From the NCBI RefSeq assembly GCF_001705515.1, contig NZ_MDJS01000004.1:248001-312000 (forward strand): a stretch of DNA of 64,000 bases. The letters are read 5' to 3'. A program made the translations under genes and the position numbers. The DNA comes from Mucilaginibacter sp. PPCGB 2223. Lineage in GTDB: Bacteria > Bacteroidota > Bacteroidia > Sphingobacteriales > Sphingobacteriaceae. The notes under the pieces were generated by a model, which was not told the DNA's origin, ran no database searches, and saw nothing but the letters and a program-made list of their open reading frames with translations. Shown here one piece after another: positions 43,942 through 53,149 of this stretch. Within the stretch, counting starts at the first letter, position 1. Each line of letters starts with the position of its first letter.

Positions 43942-44472
43942 ATGAGGAAAATATTTATTTTGCTTGCCGCGATCATGATATCGGGTATGGCCATCGCACA
44001 AAAAAAAGAAACACAACAACCTAAAGAGCAAGCCCAGCAAAAAGAATTGCCACAGCCTTTTCAAGGTGGCAACGAGGCCTACAACCAGTTTTTTAAGGAT
44101 AGCTTACAGGTTACCGGGGATATCATCAAAGCTAAAGCATCAGGCACGGCTATATTTAAATTTACAGCCGATGCTAAAGGTAATATCAGCAAGATCGTAG
44201 TTTATTATGCCGATGATTACCTCATCGCGCAACCGGCAATCGAAGCGTTGAAGAAAACAAACGGCAAATGGGTTATCCCCGATAAAATGAAGTTTTACGA
44301 TTTTGTGATCCCATTCACCATCAACTTCATCCCATCAAATGCCAATCGCTTGCTCACGCAAAAGGCTATGTACACGTTTTACACCACCCGTAAGCCGATT
44401 GTAGCTACTAACCAGGTACCTTTAAACCAGGCCACCTTGTTGCCAACGGTTGTGGTAAATTACGAGCAGTAA
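43942..44472 (+). CDS. secreted TonB-C-like protein
   Basis: 176 residues with a signal peptide (LLAAIMISGMAIAQ). After a Gln/Lys-rich linker, the region GTAIFKFTADAKGNISKIVV and the pattern of the following helix resemble TonB C-terminal domains. It lacks a membrane anchor, so it is probably not an energy transducer; the role is unknown. It is 1 base after the methyltransferase and 14 before the HD gene, so the three form an operon. Confidence 0.72.
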   Translation: MRKIFILLAAIMISGMAIAQKKETQQPKEQAQQKELPQPFQGGNEAYNQFFKDSLQVTGDIIKAKASGTAIFKFTADAKGNISKIVVYYADDYLIAQPAIEALKKTNGKWVIPDKMKFYDFVIPFTINFIPSNANRLLTQKAMYTFYTTRKPIVATNQVPLNQATLLPTVVVNYEQ

Positions 44473-44486
44473 TATCTTCTCAACAT

Positions 44487-45164
44487 ATGGATACCAAACA
44501 AGTGATAGAAAGCACGGTTATTTTTGTGCGCGAAACTTTGGCCGGTGCCGAAGCCGGGCACGACTGGTGGCACATCAACCGGGTTTGGAACAACGCTAAA
44601 TTGATAGCCAGCCACGAGCAGGCCGACCTGTTCGTAGTTGAGCTGGCGGCCCTGCTACACGATATTGCCGACCCCAAATTTCACGGTGGCGACGAAGAGG
44701 TTGGCCCGCTCACGGCAGGCAATTTTTTGAGCGGCTTGGGGGTTCAGCAAGCCGTTATCGAGCATGTACAAAACATCATCAGGTATATGTCGTTCAAAGC
44801 AAGTTTTGGCGAGGTTACCTTTCATTCGAACGAGTTAGCCATCGTGCAGGATGCCGACCGTTTAGACGCTATAGGCGCCATCGGCATAGCCCGCGCGTTT
44901 ACTTATGGTGGTTATAAAAACCGCGAAATGTATAACCCGGATATTGCGCCTAACCTCAACATGAGCAAAGAGGAATATAAAAACTCCTCGGCGCCAACCA
45001 TCAACCACTTTTACGAAAAGCTGCTATTGCTCAAGGATAAAATGAACACCCAAACCGGAAAAGCCATTGCGCAGCAGCGCCATGCCTTTATGGAGCAGTA
45101 CCTGGAGCAGTTTTATGTCGAGTGGAACGGGATAGAACGGGAACAGAATCCGGAGAGGCAGTAG
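44487..45164 (+). CDS. HD-domain phosphohydrolase
   Basis: 225 residues. The HD metal site is H in GHDWWHINRVW, HD in ALLHDIAD and a later Asp in VQDADRLDAIG. Related proteins cleave nucleotides or other phosphate esters. The C-terminal tail is shortened. It is the last gene of the three-gene operon. Confidence 0.9.
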   Translation: MDTKQVIESTVIFVRETLAGAEAGHDWWHINRVWNNAKLIASHEQADLFVVELAALLHDIADPKFHGGDEEVGPLTAGNFLSGLGVQQAVIEHVQNIIRYMSFKASFGEVTFHSNELAIVQDADRLDAIGAIGIARAFTYGGYKNREMYNPDIAPNLNMSKEEYKNSSAPTINHFYEKLLLLKDKMNTQTGKAIAQQRHAFMEQYLEQFYVEWNGIEREQNPERQ

Positions 45165-45188
45165 ATAAGATGTAAAATAACTTATGAT

Positions 45189-45581
45189 CTATGGCAATGC
45201 AAGTGCCCATATAAGATGCCCGAACATAAAGAAAAAGAAAATGATGTGGTTAAAAACTACATTTAACCAGCCGAGTGCATATTTTTTTACCACCTCGGGG
45301 AGTGTTGTCCGTCGTTGCATCCGACGTGTAGCAAATATACCTATACTATAAACGACCAATAATTGAATTACCATGCCACACATCGTGGCAAAATCTTTAA
45401 ATTTTGCAAGGTACGGGACATGTAAAAACGGCAAGTGAATTATAAAAGCAACTACCAGCGCGCCCACGGCGATCTTAAGCCAGAACTCCGTTCTTAAAAC
45501 GCCTCGGCCTAAACGCAGATAAAGTAAAATATCTAAGGAGACAAAGAGCGTGAAATAGTAGATTTTTAAAAGTATTTGCAT
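45189..45581 (-). CDS. hypothetical membrane protein, about four helices
   Basis: 130 residues from ATG 45581; a TTG at 45596 is possible. Four hydrophobic segments are visible (LLKIYYFTLFVSLDILLY, IAVGALVVAFIIHLPFL, MVIQLLVVYSIGIF, IIFFFFMFGHLIWALAL). No family is recognised. It ends convergently 24 bases from the HD gene. Confidence 0.65.
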   Translation of the reverse strand: MQILLKIYYFTLFVSLDILLYLRLGRGVLRTEFWLKIAVGALVVAFIIHLPFLHVPYLAKFKDFATMCGMVIQLLVVYSIGIFATRRMQRRTTLPEVVKKYALGWLNVVFNHIIFFFFMFGHLIWALALP

Positions 45582-45647
45582 GAAATAGTAGACCAATGTA
45601 CAACATTTTTTGCGAAGCAGATACTACACCTTTCAGAACCCGCAAAC

Positions 45648-45681
45648 AAAAAGCCCTTAACATCAAATGCTAAGGGCTTTC
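45648..45681 (-). terminator. terminator of the desaturase gene
   Basis: On the minus strand AAAGCCCTTA and TTAAGGGCTTTT pair, followed by TTGTTT. It lies just after the desaturase stop at 45700. Confidence 0.8.
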
Positions 45682-45699
45682 TTTATATCAAAATACGTT

Positions 45700-46431
45700 T
45701 TATACCGCTTTTCTTAACCGTATCAGCCGCATCCAGTGCATCACTTTCATCACCGGGTAAACCGGGTCGAACTCGAACCATTTTTTGGCAAAATTGGCGC
45801 TGTTGGGGTGTTTGTGATGATTGTTCTGGAACAGTTCGCCCAGCATTAAAAAGTCGAACGGAGTGGTGTTTTTTGATTTATCGTTGTTATCAAAATTGGC
45901 ATAGCCGTATTTGTGCCCGCACCAGTTAACAATAGCGCCGTGTATCGGCCCCATTAAAAAGTGGATCGGCAGCAGCAAAAACATCCACCACTCGGTAGCA
46001 AAAGCAACGTAGAACCAAACGTATAAGGCACCAAAAAAAATACGAGAGGCGATAGTCGAGCCGATACGGTCGATCAGCGGCCATTCTGGGTAATTACCGG
46101 CAAAACGGGCCTCGGGCTCGCGGGTGCGGCGCAGGTGATCGCTATAGGTCAGTACAGTCGCCCACATCATCCTGAAAACATCCTTAAAAAAGTGCGGCGA
46201 GTGCGGGTCTTTTTCGGTATCGCTGTAAGCGTGGTGTTCGCGGTGCATAATGGCGTAGGCGCGCGGGTTTAAAAACGAGCTGCCCAGGCATATATAATCC
46301 AGCAGGTACAAAATACGCTCAAATACCTTACTGGTGGTGAACATTTTATGGGAGGCGTACCTGTGCAGGAAAAAGGTTTGGAAGAACAGCGACAAAAACC
46401 AATGCGCCAGGAAGAATATAAGGATGTACAT
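45700..46431 (-). CDS. acyl-CoA / fatty acid desaturase
   Basis: 243 residues with four membrane segments. Histidine boxes for a di-iron centre appear in order: HRYASH, HREHH and NNHHKHPNS, matching acyl-CoA delta-9-type desaturases. They introduce a double bond in fatty acyl chains, using oxygen. The protein is shorter than eukaryotic forms but normal for bacterial ones. It has its own terminator. Confidence 0.9.
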   Translation of the reverse strand: MYILIFFLAHWFLSLFFQTFFLHRYASHKMFTTSKVFERILYLLDYICLGSSFLNPRAYAIMHREHHAYSDTEKDPHSPHFFKDVFRMMWATVLTYSDHLRRTREPEARFAGNYPEWPLIDRIGSTIASRIFFGALYVWFYVAFATEWWMFLLLPIHFLMGPIHGAIVNWCGHKYGYANFDNNDKSKNTTPFDFLMLGELFQNNHHKHPNSANFAKKWFEFDPVYPVMKVMHWMRLIRLRKAV

Positions 46432-46542
46432 GTTATAATTAACGGAAATAGAACGTCTAAAGTTTTCGGCTGCAAAATTATTAATTTTGGCTTAATACAC
46501 GAATCTAATTTTGCGATATTGATAATTTCGCAGCCGAAGTTC

Positions 46543-48531
46543 TTAATGCACGCGCATTACAGGCGTATCGGGCTCTATCCGTTTTAAATTAATGTTACTC
46601 ACGGGCTTAACCACGAGCGGTATTTTTTCGATACGCGTTTCGCTGGTATCCAAACCAAAGGCTTTGGCCTCGCTTTGCGCCAGTTTTTTGATGGCGAAAT
46701 AACTGTTCAGAATAAAGCTTTCGCTGGCATTGAAAAGGTTATTGTACGACAGGAATTTTTCCATGATCACGAACCTGAAATCGGCCGCCAGGTGGTATTG
46801 GCTCAACGATTTGTATTTGCTGGTGATGTCAATCTCCTTACGTTTCACCATATCTTCAACCACATGGCGGAACAGCACATTTACCCGCGGCTGTATCCTG
46901 AAACCCAGCCTGAACTCTACCCTGATCACTTTACCCTTTTCAAGTTCATCGACACTGTACTCCATGGTATACGGTTCGTCAGTCTGCTCAATGTGGACGA
47001 ACCAATACGTATCGGCCCGCTTAGGCATCCGGCTCATGATGGAGTAAATGATCTTTTGCTCTATCTGTTTGCTGTTATTGGCTTTGGTTAAATAAATGAG
47101 GTGCGTAGAGTATTTCGGTACGGATTCATCGGCGCTCAGGGCATTCAGCATCGGTATCTGGTCTTTCAGATCGATAAAATGCAGAAAGCGGTTATTGATC
47201 TTACGGGCCTTATACCAGATGTACATGGTAAATATCAGGCCAAACTCAAACACCAGGAAGAATAACCGTTTAACGATCTTAACTGCGTTCGCTACAAAAA
47301 AGGCCGACTCGACGCACAAAAACACGCAAAGGATAATGGTTACCAACCAAACCGGCCAATGTTTAACATACCGCATAAAGTAGTACATTAAAATGGTGGT
47401 CATGAGCATGGCGATGGTAATGGAAAAGCCATAAGCGGCCGTCATGTGTTCGGATGTACGGAAGTACAGCGATACTAAAATACAGCCAATACACAATATC
47501 CAGTTAATGCTGGGGATATAGATCTGCCCGCGGATATTGGATGGGTATTTGATGGTGATGCGCGGCCAGAAGTTCATGCTCACCGCTTCGCTGATCAATG
47601 TAAACGAACCGCTTATTAACGCCTGGCTGGCTATTATGGTAGCCAAAGTGGCTATAACCACGCTTGGTATTAAAAAAAAGTGCGGTACGATCTCAAAAAA
47701 TGGGTTCACACCTTCAAAATTATACCCTTGAGGGCGCGTTAATACCCATGCTCCCTGACCCAGATAATTTAACATCAGAGCGGTTTTAACAAATATCCAG
47801 CTTACCTGGATATTTTTACGGCCACAGTGCCCCAGATCAGAGTATAGCGCTTCAGCACCGGTGGTACATAAAAACACTGCGCCCAGAAGCCAGAAGCCGC
47901 TTGGGTGATCAACGAGCAACCTGGCGCCGTAGTACGGATTTAAAGCTCTTAAAATGCTTAAATCGCCGGCTAACTGCACCGAACCCAGATAAGCTATCAT
48001 TAAAAACCATATGGCCATCACCGGCCCGAATGCCGAGCCTACTACCTTGGTGCCAAACTGCTGGAAAAAGAACAGCAGCAACATAATGCTGATCACGATA
48101 ATTAAAACAACGGCATTACCCGGAACAATATCCTTTGCAAAAGCCGGCACCAGGTTCAAACCTTCGATGGCCGAGGTTACCGAGATTGGTGGCGTGATGA
48201 TCCCATCGGCAAGCAGGGTACCCGCGCCAACGATAGCAGGTATAGCCAGCCATTTGCCATAGCGCCTCACGAGTGCGTAAAGTGAAAATATACCGCCCTC
48301 GCCGCGGTTATCGGCCTGCAGGGTGATCACGATGTATTTGAATGTGGTTTGCAGGGTAAGCGTCCAGAAGATACAGGATATCGAGCCTAAAACAAGCGGG
48401 GCATCAACTTTGCCGCCTTCGTGCAAAAGGGTTTGAAAAACATACAGCGGTGAGGTACCGATGTCGCCAAAAATTATTCCGAGTGTGATTAAAAGACCAG
48501 CGAAGGTGACTTTTTTTAGATGGGGGTTCAT
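46543..48531 (-). CDS. kup: low-affinity potassium transporter Kup
   Basis: 662 residues, about 12 membrane segments in the first 450 and a cytoplasmic C-terminal domain. GIIFGDIGTSPLYVFQT, GEGGIFSLYALVRRYGKW and LADGIITPPISV are strict Kup motifs. It imports potassium with protons. It is transcribed alone. Confidence 0.96.
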   Translation of the reverse strand: MNPHLKKVTFAGLLITLGIIFGDIGTSPLYVFQTLLHEGGKVDAPLVLGSISCIFWTLTLQTTFKYIVITLQADNRGEGGIFSLYALVRRYGKWLAIPAIVGAGTLLADGIITPPISVTSAIEGLNLVPAFAKDIVPGNAVVLIIVISIMLLLFFFQQFGTKVVGSAFGPVMAIWFLMIAYLGSVQLAGDLSILRALNPYYGARLLVDHPSGFWLLGAVFLCTTGAEALYSDLGHCGRKNIQVSWIFVKTALMLNYLGQGAWVLTRPQGYNFEGVNPFFEIVPHFFLIPSVVIATLATIIASQALISGSFTLISEAVSMNFWPRITIKYPSNIRGQIYIPSINWILCIGCILVSLYFRTSEHMTAAYGFSITIAMLMTTILMYYFMRYVKHWPVWLVTIILCVFLCVESAFFVANAVKIVKRLFFLVFEFGLIFTMYIWYKARKINNRFLHFIDLKDQIPMLNALSADESVPKYSTHLIYLTKANNSKQIEQKIIYSIMSRMPKRADTYWFVHIEQTDEPYTMEYSVDELEKGKVIRVEFRLGFRIQPRVNVLFRHVVEDMVKRKEIDITSKYKSLSQYHLAADFRFVIMEKFLSYNNLFNASESFILNSYFAIKKLAQSEAKAFGLDTSETRIEKIPLVVKPVSNINLKRIEPDTPVMRVH

Positions 48532-48719
48532 TAAGGTGGTGTTATCAGGGGCATTTATTCATTGCGATAGATCAGATCGGCTTTATCGAAATGATAATCG
48601 CTATCAACGCACCCTGTGCCAATACAATGCCACCGGTAAACCTTAAATCTAAATCACTATTAAAATTCTGATTTTAAGTTAATTAAAAAAGAAAGGCCTG
48701 ATCCCGGTCAAAAACAAAT

Positions 48720-48756
48720 CCTATCAAAACGATAATTAATTTATCATTTTGATAGG
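48720..48756 (-). terminator. long hairpin after pdxA
   Basis: CCTATCAAAA and TTTTGATAGG pair perfectly, with an inner GATAA/TTATC stem around TTAAT. On the minus strand the next bases include TTTGTTTTTG, so it should terminate pdxA. Confidence 0.75.
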
Positions 48757-48771
48757 GTAAATATGAGGGCG

Positions 48772-49827
48772 TTAGTCTCTATCGCGGCTCAATTTTGCAA
48801 AAACGAGCGGGTTTTCGGCCAGTTCGGCCGACTCTTTACGGTTACGTACAATATGGATAGCCGCAAACAAAGCTTCGCGAAACGAGGTTTCGGATGCCTG
48901 GTCTTTTCCGGCGATATCGTAAGCCGTACCATGATCGGGCGAAGTGCGCACTATGTTTAACCCAGCAGTAAAATTAACGCCTGATTCGAACGAGATCTGT
49001 TTAAACGGTATCAGACCCTGATCGTGATACATGGCCAGCACAGCATCGAATTTTTTGTACGATCCGTTGGCAAAAAAACCATCGGCTGCATAAGGCCCCA
49101 TCGCCAGTATACCAGCCGATTTCGCTTCTTCAATGGCAGGGATAATGGTTTCTATCTCCTCGCCGCCAATCAGGCCGTTATCGCCGGCATGCGGGTTAAG
49201 GCCCAGTACGGCAATCTTTGGTTTACGTATCCAGAAATCCTTCTTTAAACTTTCATTCATCAGTTTCAGCTTCGAGAGGATACTTTCTTTGGTTACCTTT
49301 TGCGGGATATCGTTCACCGGGATATGGCCTGTAACCACCCCCACACGCAGGTCGTCGCTGATCAAAAACATCAGCGAGTCCTGACCGCCGGCTTTTTCCT
49401 GCAAATATTCGGTATGGCCGGCAAAATGGAAATTCTCGTTCTGGATGTTGTGTTTATTAATAGGCGCGGTAACCAGGGCATCAATTTTACCGGCAACAAC
49501 ATCATCAACGGCACGTTCGAGCGATTTAAAAGCGTATTTACCGCCGGTTTCGGTAGCCTGGCCCATTTCTATCTTCACATCCTCTTCCCAGCAGTTGATC
49601 ATGTTGGCACGTTTGGCATTGGCCTGTGCGGGCTCGGTGATCACGTTAAACTGAAAATCGGTAATATTTAACGCCTTGCGATGAAACGATGCCACTTTGG
49701 TGTGCCCGTAAACAATAGGGGTACAATAATCCATTATGCGGCTATCGGCTAAAGTTTTAATAATTACTTCGAGGCCAATGCCGTTTACATCGCCTATGCT
49801 GATACCTATTTTTATTTTATCACTCAT
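48772..49827 (-). CDS. pdxA: 4-hydroxythreonine-4-phosphate dehydrogenase
   Basis: 351 residues from ATG 49827. ISIGDVNGIGLEVIIK, the metal region HAGDNGLIGGEE and MYHDQGLIPFK, and the end NIVRTSPDHGTAYDIAG identify PdxA, in pyridoxal phosphate synthesis. An in-frame ATG 36 bases upstream is less likely because the canonical start MSDKIKIGIS matches homologues. It is divergent from rsmA. Confidence 0.95.
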   Translation of the reverse strand: MSDKIKIGISIGDVNGIGLEVIIKTLADSRIMDYCTPIVYGHTKVASFHRKALNITDFQFNVITEPAQANAKRANMINCWEEDVKIEMGQATETGGKYAFKSLERAVDDVVAGKIDALVTAPINKHNIQNENFHFAGHTEYLQEKAGGQDSLMFLISDDLRVGVVTGHIPVNDIPQKVTKESILSKLKLMNESLKKDFWIRKPKIAVLGLNPHAGDNGLIGGEEIETIIPAIEEAKSAGILAMGPYAADGFFANGSYKKFDAVLAMYHDQGLIPFKQISFESGVNFTAGLNIVRTSPDHGTAYDIAGKDQASETSFREALFAAIHIVRNRKESAELAENPLVFAKLSRDRD

Positions 49828-50019
49828 TTTATTTATGATTTCACCGGTGGGTTTTGATTTCACCGATTACATTCAAAGCTTATTAATTTATAATTGGTGT
49901 TCGCTTTCCGCTTTTGGCTTTCAGCTTTCTGCTCAAAATACAAATAAAAAGATTTTAAACCTCATTATCCGAACAAAGCACAAATATGACGTTATTTGCG
50001 TTAATATTAAATTTTATCG

Positions 50020-50799
50020 ATGAGTATAGTTAAGGCGAAAAAACATTTGGGTCAGCATTTTTTAACCGATAAAAACATTGCGGGCAAAATTGTCGACAGC
50101 CTGAAACTACATGATCAATACACCCAGGTGCTTGAGGTTGGCCCGGGGATGGGCATTTTGTCCGATTTCCTGCTGCAAAAAACTGAATATGAGGCCTATC
50201 TTATCGATATCGACACCGAATCGTACCAGTTCCTGCAAAAAAAATACCCGCAGCTGGGCAGCCGGCTCATCAACGCCGATTTTTTGGAGATGGATTTTAA
50301 AACCGTTTTCCAGAACAAATTCGCCATTATCGGTAATTTCCCTTACAACATCTCATCGCAAATACTTTTTAAGGTGCTGGATAACCGCCAGCAGGTGATT
50401 GAGGTGGTAGGCATGTTCCAAAAGGAAGTTGCCGAGCGCTGTTCAGCTAAGCCTGGCAGCAAAGAATACGGCATACTGAGCGTTTTCTTGCAGGCCTACT
50501 ATAAAGTTGAGTACCTATTTACTGTAAAAGCTGGTGTATTTAATCCGCCACCAAAGGTACTTTCGGCAGTTATCCGCTTAACGCGAAACGAAACAGGGCT
50601 GTTGGATTGCGACGAAAAGCTATTTTGGCAAGTAGTAAAAGCTGGTTTTAACCAGCGCCGCAAAACTTTACGCAATGCTGTTTCGGCAATTATCCCTAAA
50701 GATAGGATACCAGAAGATGCCCTGCTCGACCTGCGTGCCGAGCGTTTGAGCGTGGCGGATTTTGTAAGACTCACTAATATGATTAGTGATCAACGTTAA
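50020..50799 (+). CDS. rsmA: 16S rRNA dimethyladenosine transferase
   Basis: 259 residues. KKHLGQHFLTDKNIA, the SAM motif LEVGPGMGILSDFL, and the catalytic GNFPYNISSQILF are RsmA/KsgA signatures. It dimethylates two adenosines near the 3' end of 16S rRNA. pdxA and rsmA are often neighbours, which agrees here. It overlaps the convergent lipoprotein gene by 4 bases. Confidence 0.97.
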   Translation: MSIVKAKKHLGQHFLTDKNIAGKIVDSLKLHDQYTQVLEVGPGMGILSDFLLQKTEYEAYLIDIDTESYQFLQKKYPQLGSRLINADFLEMDFKTVFQNKFAIIGNFPYNISSQILFKVLDNRQQVIEVVGMFQKEVAERCSAKPGSKEYGILSVFLQAYYKVEYLFTVKAGVFNPPPKVLSAVIRLTRNETGLLDCDEKLFWQVVKAGFNQRRKTLRNAVSAIIPKDRIPEDALLDLRAERLSVADFVRLTNMISDQR

Positions 50800-51227
50800 A
50801 ACTTAAAAACCTCCTCAGTATACTTCGGCGCTTTTAAGTTGCCTTTGCCTTGCGCCAGTCTGGCTGGCGTATTCTCGGTTGAATGCCCATAGAAACGGGC
50901 AAAGTAAGTTTGATGTTTTTTAAAGGGTGTATCGGGTTTAAAGATGATCAGGCTATCGGTAATCTGATAAATACCCGGCTGCTCATTTTGATAATCTTTC
51001 ATATCGGTGTCGGCAGGCATCCGGTAAACCGCCAATAGTTGTCGAAAGCCTTCTGCCGTAAGCGAGTCTTTTTTTAACTCCTGCAAAACAGCATAATCCA
51101 GCCCGCCCAAAATTACCGTTTGCGAATCCCTGCTTAGGCCAATGCGGCTATGATCGGCTTCGGTTACCGAAGCTGAGCGGCAACTTAAACAGGCCATCAC
51201 CAAAAAAACAAGGTATCCGCGCCTCAT
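50796..51227 (-). CDS. hypothetical lipoprotein
   Basis: 143 residues from ATG 51227. The N-terminus has a lipobox-like LVFLVMACLSC. The rest has no recognised family; its C-terminal part includes PFKKHQTYFARFYGHS. An upstream in-frame start at 51347 would lie in the divergent holin-like gene and is rejected. Confidence 0.7.
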   Translation of the reverse strand: MRRGYLVFLVMACLSCRSASVTEADHSRIGLSRDSQTVILGGLDYAVLQELKKDSLTAEGFRQLLAVYRMPADTDMKDYQNEQPGIYQITDSLIIFKPDTPFKKHQTYFARFYGHSTENTPARLAQGKGNLKAPKYTEEVFKF

Positions 51228-51272
51228 ATTTGAAATGCTTTTTATTAAAATTGTATCCTCAAATATACTCCG

Positions 51273-51614
51273 ATGAAATTCATAGTCGAAATTTTGCTGA
51301 CCGGCCTCGCCATTTTGATAGCCTCGTATTTTATACCGGGCGTACATGTTAACGGCTACTTTACCGCGGTCATCGCGGGCGTATTGCTGGCTGTAGTCAA
51401 TGCCACCGTCGGCCTCATATTGCGTATATTGACCTTCCCGCTTAATATTTTAACACTGGGTTTGGTATCATTCATCATCGGGGTTTGTATGATATTGCTG
51501 GTAAGCCACCTGTTGGATGGTTTTTACGTGCATGGCTTTTTCAGTGCAGCGCTTTTCGCCATTGTGCTGGCCGTTATCAAAATGATATTTCACGGCGCCG
51601 AAAAAAGCCGGTAG
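51273..51614 (+). CDS. phage holin family IV-like membrane protein
   Basis: 113 residues with about four hydrophobic helices (LLTGLAILIASYFIPGV, AVIAGVLLAVVNATVGLILR, LGLVSFIIGVCMILLVSHLL). The pattern matches the YvlD / Mycobacterial-4TMS holin-superfamily proteins, widespread small membrane proteins. Despite the name, there is no phage context. It ends immediately before the convergent TlpA-like gene. Confidence 0.85.
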   Translation: MKFIVEILLTGLAILIASYFIPGVHVNGYFTAVIAGVLLAVVNATVGLILRILTFPLNILTLGLVSFIIGVCMILLVSHLLDGFYVHGFFSAALFAIVLAVIKMIFHGAEKSR

Positions 51615-52835
51615 TTATTTTTCAGCCAGGAGATCGTCGTTCAGCTTTTCAAACTCGCTGATAAATTCGGCATAGTAGTTACCCGTACCCGGCCCGCTAA
51701 AGCCGGTATGTATTTTACGCACATCGCCTTTTTTATCAATAATGATCGTTGTAGGGAAACCTAAAAAATTAGCGAGCATCGGCAGGCTTTTGGTAAGCTC
51801 CTTTTTATCGTTGGTATAACCGGTAATCAATACGGGGTAAGTTATATTGAAACGTTTTTTTAACTGTTCGATACTTTTTTTCGACCGGGCAAAATCTGTG
51901 CTCCGCTCATAAGCAAGGCCAACTATCTCTACACCTTTCGGGTGATATTTTTTGTAGAAATTTACCAGGTAGGCGGTTTCATCCATACAATTTGGGCACC
52001 ACGAACCCATGATCTGCAGAATGACCACCTTGTTTTTGAAGCGGGCATCGCTTAACGATACCTTTTTACCGTTCAGATCCGTAAAGGTAAAGGCCATTTT
52101 TGTATAGCCGGGTTTTAAAGCTGTGAGCGAATACGCATCCGGTAACTTGGCGTTAGGGTCTTTTATGGCCGACCATTCATCGCTGCCCGAATAGCCCGAA
52201 TAGAACTTGCCGCCGGTTAAGATGCAATTATTATTATGATTGATGGCAGCGGTAAACAAAAAAGCATGGCCGCCATCAAAGCACGAAAGGTACAGGCTAT
52301 CGTTAGTGGTGGTACCCTCCAGGTACCGGTAATCGCCGGTGGTGGTTAAAAAGGTACCGGTAACTTTGGCGTCGGCCTGTTTAAATTCGGCAACGGTAGT
52401 ATCACCACTGGCAAATATCGCGCTCCAGCGGCCTTGAACATTACAAGCTGCTTTGGGATCTTTAAAAAAACGATAATTTCCCGGTTCAGCGGCGAAAGCC
52501 ATGGCCACATCCTTTTGTGGCAGGTGTTTTATCCAGTTCCCTTGCAATTTTCCATCAACCAGTCTGGCTTTAAATTCCGAATCGAATAACGGCATGTGGA
52601 TAAATACCGAATCGCGCACCTGCTTTACGTCGGGCACTTTAAAACGCTCATTGCCGTTAATAATAACGATCTCTTTTTTGCCGAGTGTATCTTTAACCTC
52701 AAAGTTAAAAGGTATTTCGCGGCTGATGGAGTTTTGCAGCGTAGCATGCCAGATGCCGTTTTGAAGCCTGTTTTGTGCGAAAGCAAATGAAGATGCCAAC
52801 AGCGCCGAAAGTAATATCAGGATTGATTTTTTCAC
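51615..52835 (-). CDS. TlpA-like thiol-disulfide oxidoreductase, secreted
   Basis: 406 residues from GTG 52835 (VKKSILILLSALLASSFAFA, signal peptide). The large N-terminal part is a beta-rich region of unknown function. The C-terminal thioredoxin-like domain has the redox pair WCPNC (in GSWCPNCMDE) and a cis-Pro region FLGFPTTIIID. It reduces or oxidises disulfides in the periplasm. A TTG at 52871 would overlap the neighbour and is rejected. Confidence 0.88.
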   Translation of the reverse strand: MKKSILILLSALLASSFAFAQNRLQNGIWHATLQNSISREIPFNFEVKDTLGKKEIVIINGNERFKVPDVKQVRDSVFIHMPLFDSEFKARLVDGKLQGNWIKHLPQKDVAMAFAAEPGNYRFFKDPKAACNVQGRWSAIFASGDTTVAEFKQADAKVTGTFLTTTGDYRYLEGTTTNDSLYLSCFDGGHAFLFTAAINHNNNCILTGGKFYSGYSGSDEWSAIKDPNAKLPDAYSLTALKPGYTKMAFTFTDLNGKKVSLSDARFKNKVVILQIMGSWCPNCMDETAYLVNFYKKYHPKGVEIVGLAYERSTDFARSKKSIEQLKKRFNITYPVLITGYTNDKKELTKSLPMLANFLGFPTTIIIDKKGDVRKIHTGFSGPGTGNYYAEFISEFEKLNDDLLAEK

Positions 52836-52845
52836 AAAAATCAGA

Positions 52846-53121
52846 TTAAAGTTTGTTGGATATCTCGTCAAGCTTGTCTAAAAAGCGTTCATTGAAAATC
52901 TGCTGACGTTCTAAAGCTGATAAAAACTTCTCATTAAAGGCTTCCTGAATTTCAGCTTGCTTGTGCTGCCACTCAAATTCCTTTATTGAAACATCGGTTA
53001 ACACCTGCAAACGCTCATTAGTCTGGCTAATGAGTTTAGTATGAAGATCCAATATTTCAGCCTGTTGATCCTGCTTCCGCAGGAGTTCAGATATTCCAAC
53101 CGGTAGATCTTTATCCGTCAT
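52846..53121 (-). CDS. small coiled-coil hypothetical protein
   Basis: 91 residues from ATG 53121. It is almost entirely helical and charged (LHTKLISQTNERLQVL, FNEKFLSALERQQIFNER), with a repeated FNEKFL/FNERFL motif, as in coiled coils. No family is recognised. It lies between the acyl-CoA dehydrogenase and the TlpA-like gene on the same strand, so the three may form a transcript. Confidence 0.6.
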   Translation of the reverse strand: MTDKDLPVGISELLRKQDQQAEILDLHTKLISQTNERLQVLTDVSIKEFEWQHKQAEIQEAFNEKFLSALERQQIFNERFLDKLDEISNKL

Positions 53122-53149
53122 ATCACAAATATAACGAATCAATATTTAT

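Noticed and set aside
51273..51614. Phage remnant suggested by the holin-like protein
   Set aside because: The family is a common chromosomal membrane protein (YvlD-like) and no other phage gene is present.
52836..52871. TTG start of the TlpA-like gene
   Set aside because: It would overlap the coiled-coil gene and displace the signal peptide; GTG 52835 leaves a normal signal sequence.
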